Positions 35,266 through 35,612 of a stretch of 35,612 nucleotides of DNA are shown in pieces. Source of the stretch: Aliibacillus thermotolerans. GTDB taxonomy: Bacteria; Bacillota; Bacilli; Bacillales; Marinococcaceae. Location: NCBI RefSeq assembly GCF_027853235.1, contig NZ_WKJG01000028.1:1-35612 (forward strand), written 5' to 3'. The notes under the pieces are model-generated. The model saw only the letters and a program-made list of their open reading frames with translations. It ran no database searches and was not told the DNA's origin. Each line of letters begins with the position of its first letter. The stretch's first letter is position 1. The translations under genes were made by a program, and so were the position numbers.

Positions 35266-35612
35266 ATGAGTGAAAAATTATTACACCAAATTCTATCAAA
35301 GTTGACAGAAATTGAAACCAATAATGACAGAAGGTTTTCTTCTTTGGAAAAAGGAGTTTCCTCTTTGAACGAGAAATATTCCTCCTTAGAAAATAACGTA
35401 ACATCTCTGAATCAGAAATATTTCTCCTTGGAAGATAGCGTAACGTCTCTCCATCAGAATTATGCCTCCTTAGAAGATAGCGTGGCATCTCTCCATCAGA
35501 ATTATGCCTCCTTAGAAGATAGCGTAGCATCTCTCCATCAGAATTATGCCTCCTTGGAAGATAACGTGGCATCTCTCCATCAGAATTATGCCTCCTTAGA
35601 AAATAGCGTGAC
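35266..35612 (+). CDS. Coiled-coil protein made of 14-residue repeats, open at window edge
   Basis: The frame begins MSEKLLHQILSKLTEIETNN, with GAGGTGAT 5 nt upstream and TATAAT at 35228-35233, and is still open at 35612 (115 codons). From residue 26 it consists of 14-residue units of the type SLEDSVASLHQNYA, encoded by 42-bp tandem repeats starting at 35341, 35383, 35425, 35467, 35509, 35551 and 35593 (partial). Hydrophobic residues L, V, L, Y are spaced 4-3-4-3, so each unit is two perfect heptads of a left-handed coiled coil. The family and total length are unknown. A minus-strand open frame over the same repeats is a mirror of this one. Confidence 0.85.
   Translation, partial: MSEKLLHQILSKLTEIETNNDRRFSSLEKGVSSLNEKYSSLENNVTSLNQKYFSLEDSVTSLHQNYASLEDSVASLHQNYASLEDSVASLHQNYASLEDNVASLHQNYASLENSV

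Noticed and set aside
35246-35572. A 108-residue minus-strand open frame with repeated RRHNSDGE-like units
   Set aside because: It is the mirror of the 42-bp repeats of the plus-strand gene, which has a promoter, a ribosome binding site and heptad structure.

Overview
The window looks like chromosome of a low-GC, endospore-forming Bacillaceae bacterium. I did not identify the species. The evidence is the strong Shine-Dalgarno sites, the gene order pdhABCD / ykyA / defB / ykrA-like HAD / rpoY-rnjA / ktrC (the order I know from Bacillus subtilis), an H-type small acid-soluble spore protein, a CotF-like coat protein, and two promoters that fit the forespore factor sigma-G.

Layout. Positions 1-905 (minus strand) hold the 5' end of an IS256-family element cut by the window edge, three 20-bp tandem repeats, and the 5' part of a group IIC intron lying directly behind the pdh terminator. 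Positions 952-5784 are the pyruvate dehydrogenase operon pdhA-pdhB-pdhC-pdhD (minus), with ykyA upstream. Positions 7015-11751 are conserved housekeeping genes: peptide deformylase, a HAD phosphatase, rpoY-rnjA and ktrC. Positions 11806-17025 hold an amidase, a thioredoxin-like protein, a 2-Cys peroxiredoxin, meso-diaminopimelate dehydrogenase, an RraA-like protein and isocitrate lyase. Positions 17244-21286 hold an MFS transporter, an HPr-like protein without the phosphorylatable histidine, an MscS channel, and tenA under a TPP riboswitch. Positions 21360-27883 hold a CotF-like gene, a repeat-rich non-coding tract, a chemoreceptor, an unrecognised protein, an ECHDC3-like crotonase, a pseudouridine synthase and a universal stress protein.

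Positions 27949-29579 are a graveyard of mobile and broken DNA: a 370-bp repeat element, decayed IS200/IS605 tnpB and tnpA, a short-chain fatty acid transporter fragment, and a second group IIC intron 5' fragment. After it come an SRAP (HMCES/YedK-like) protein, an SDR oxidoreductase, an amphi-Trp protein, a frameshifted nitroreductase, sspH, a SurA-N lipoprotein, a C-terminally anchored cytochrome c, a ferritin-like protein, and a coiled-coil gene built of 42-bp tandem repeats that runs off the right edge.

Functional themes. Carbon metabolism is represented by pyruvate to acetyl-CoA (pdh) and the glyoxylate entry step (aceA). The peroxiredoxin and cytosolic thioredoxin-like protein are candidate partners in peroxide defence. 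RNase J1 and the RNA polymerase epsilon subunit are co-transcribed.

The most unusual signals are non-coding or at gene edges. There are two pairs of dispersed structured intergenic repeats; one is MITE-like with imperfect terminal inverted repeats and an internal 52-bp array. Two group IIC intron 5' fragments sit behind terminators and break at the same point. The sspH start codon appears to be AUC. I see no complete new defence or metabolic system. The repeat families and intron fragments are the best candidates for something not yet described.
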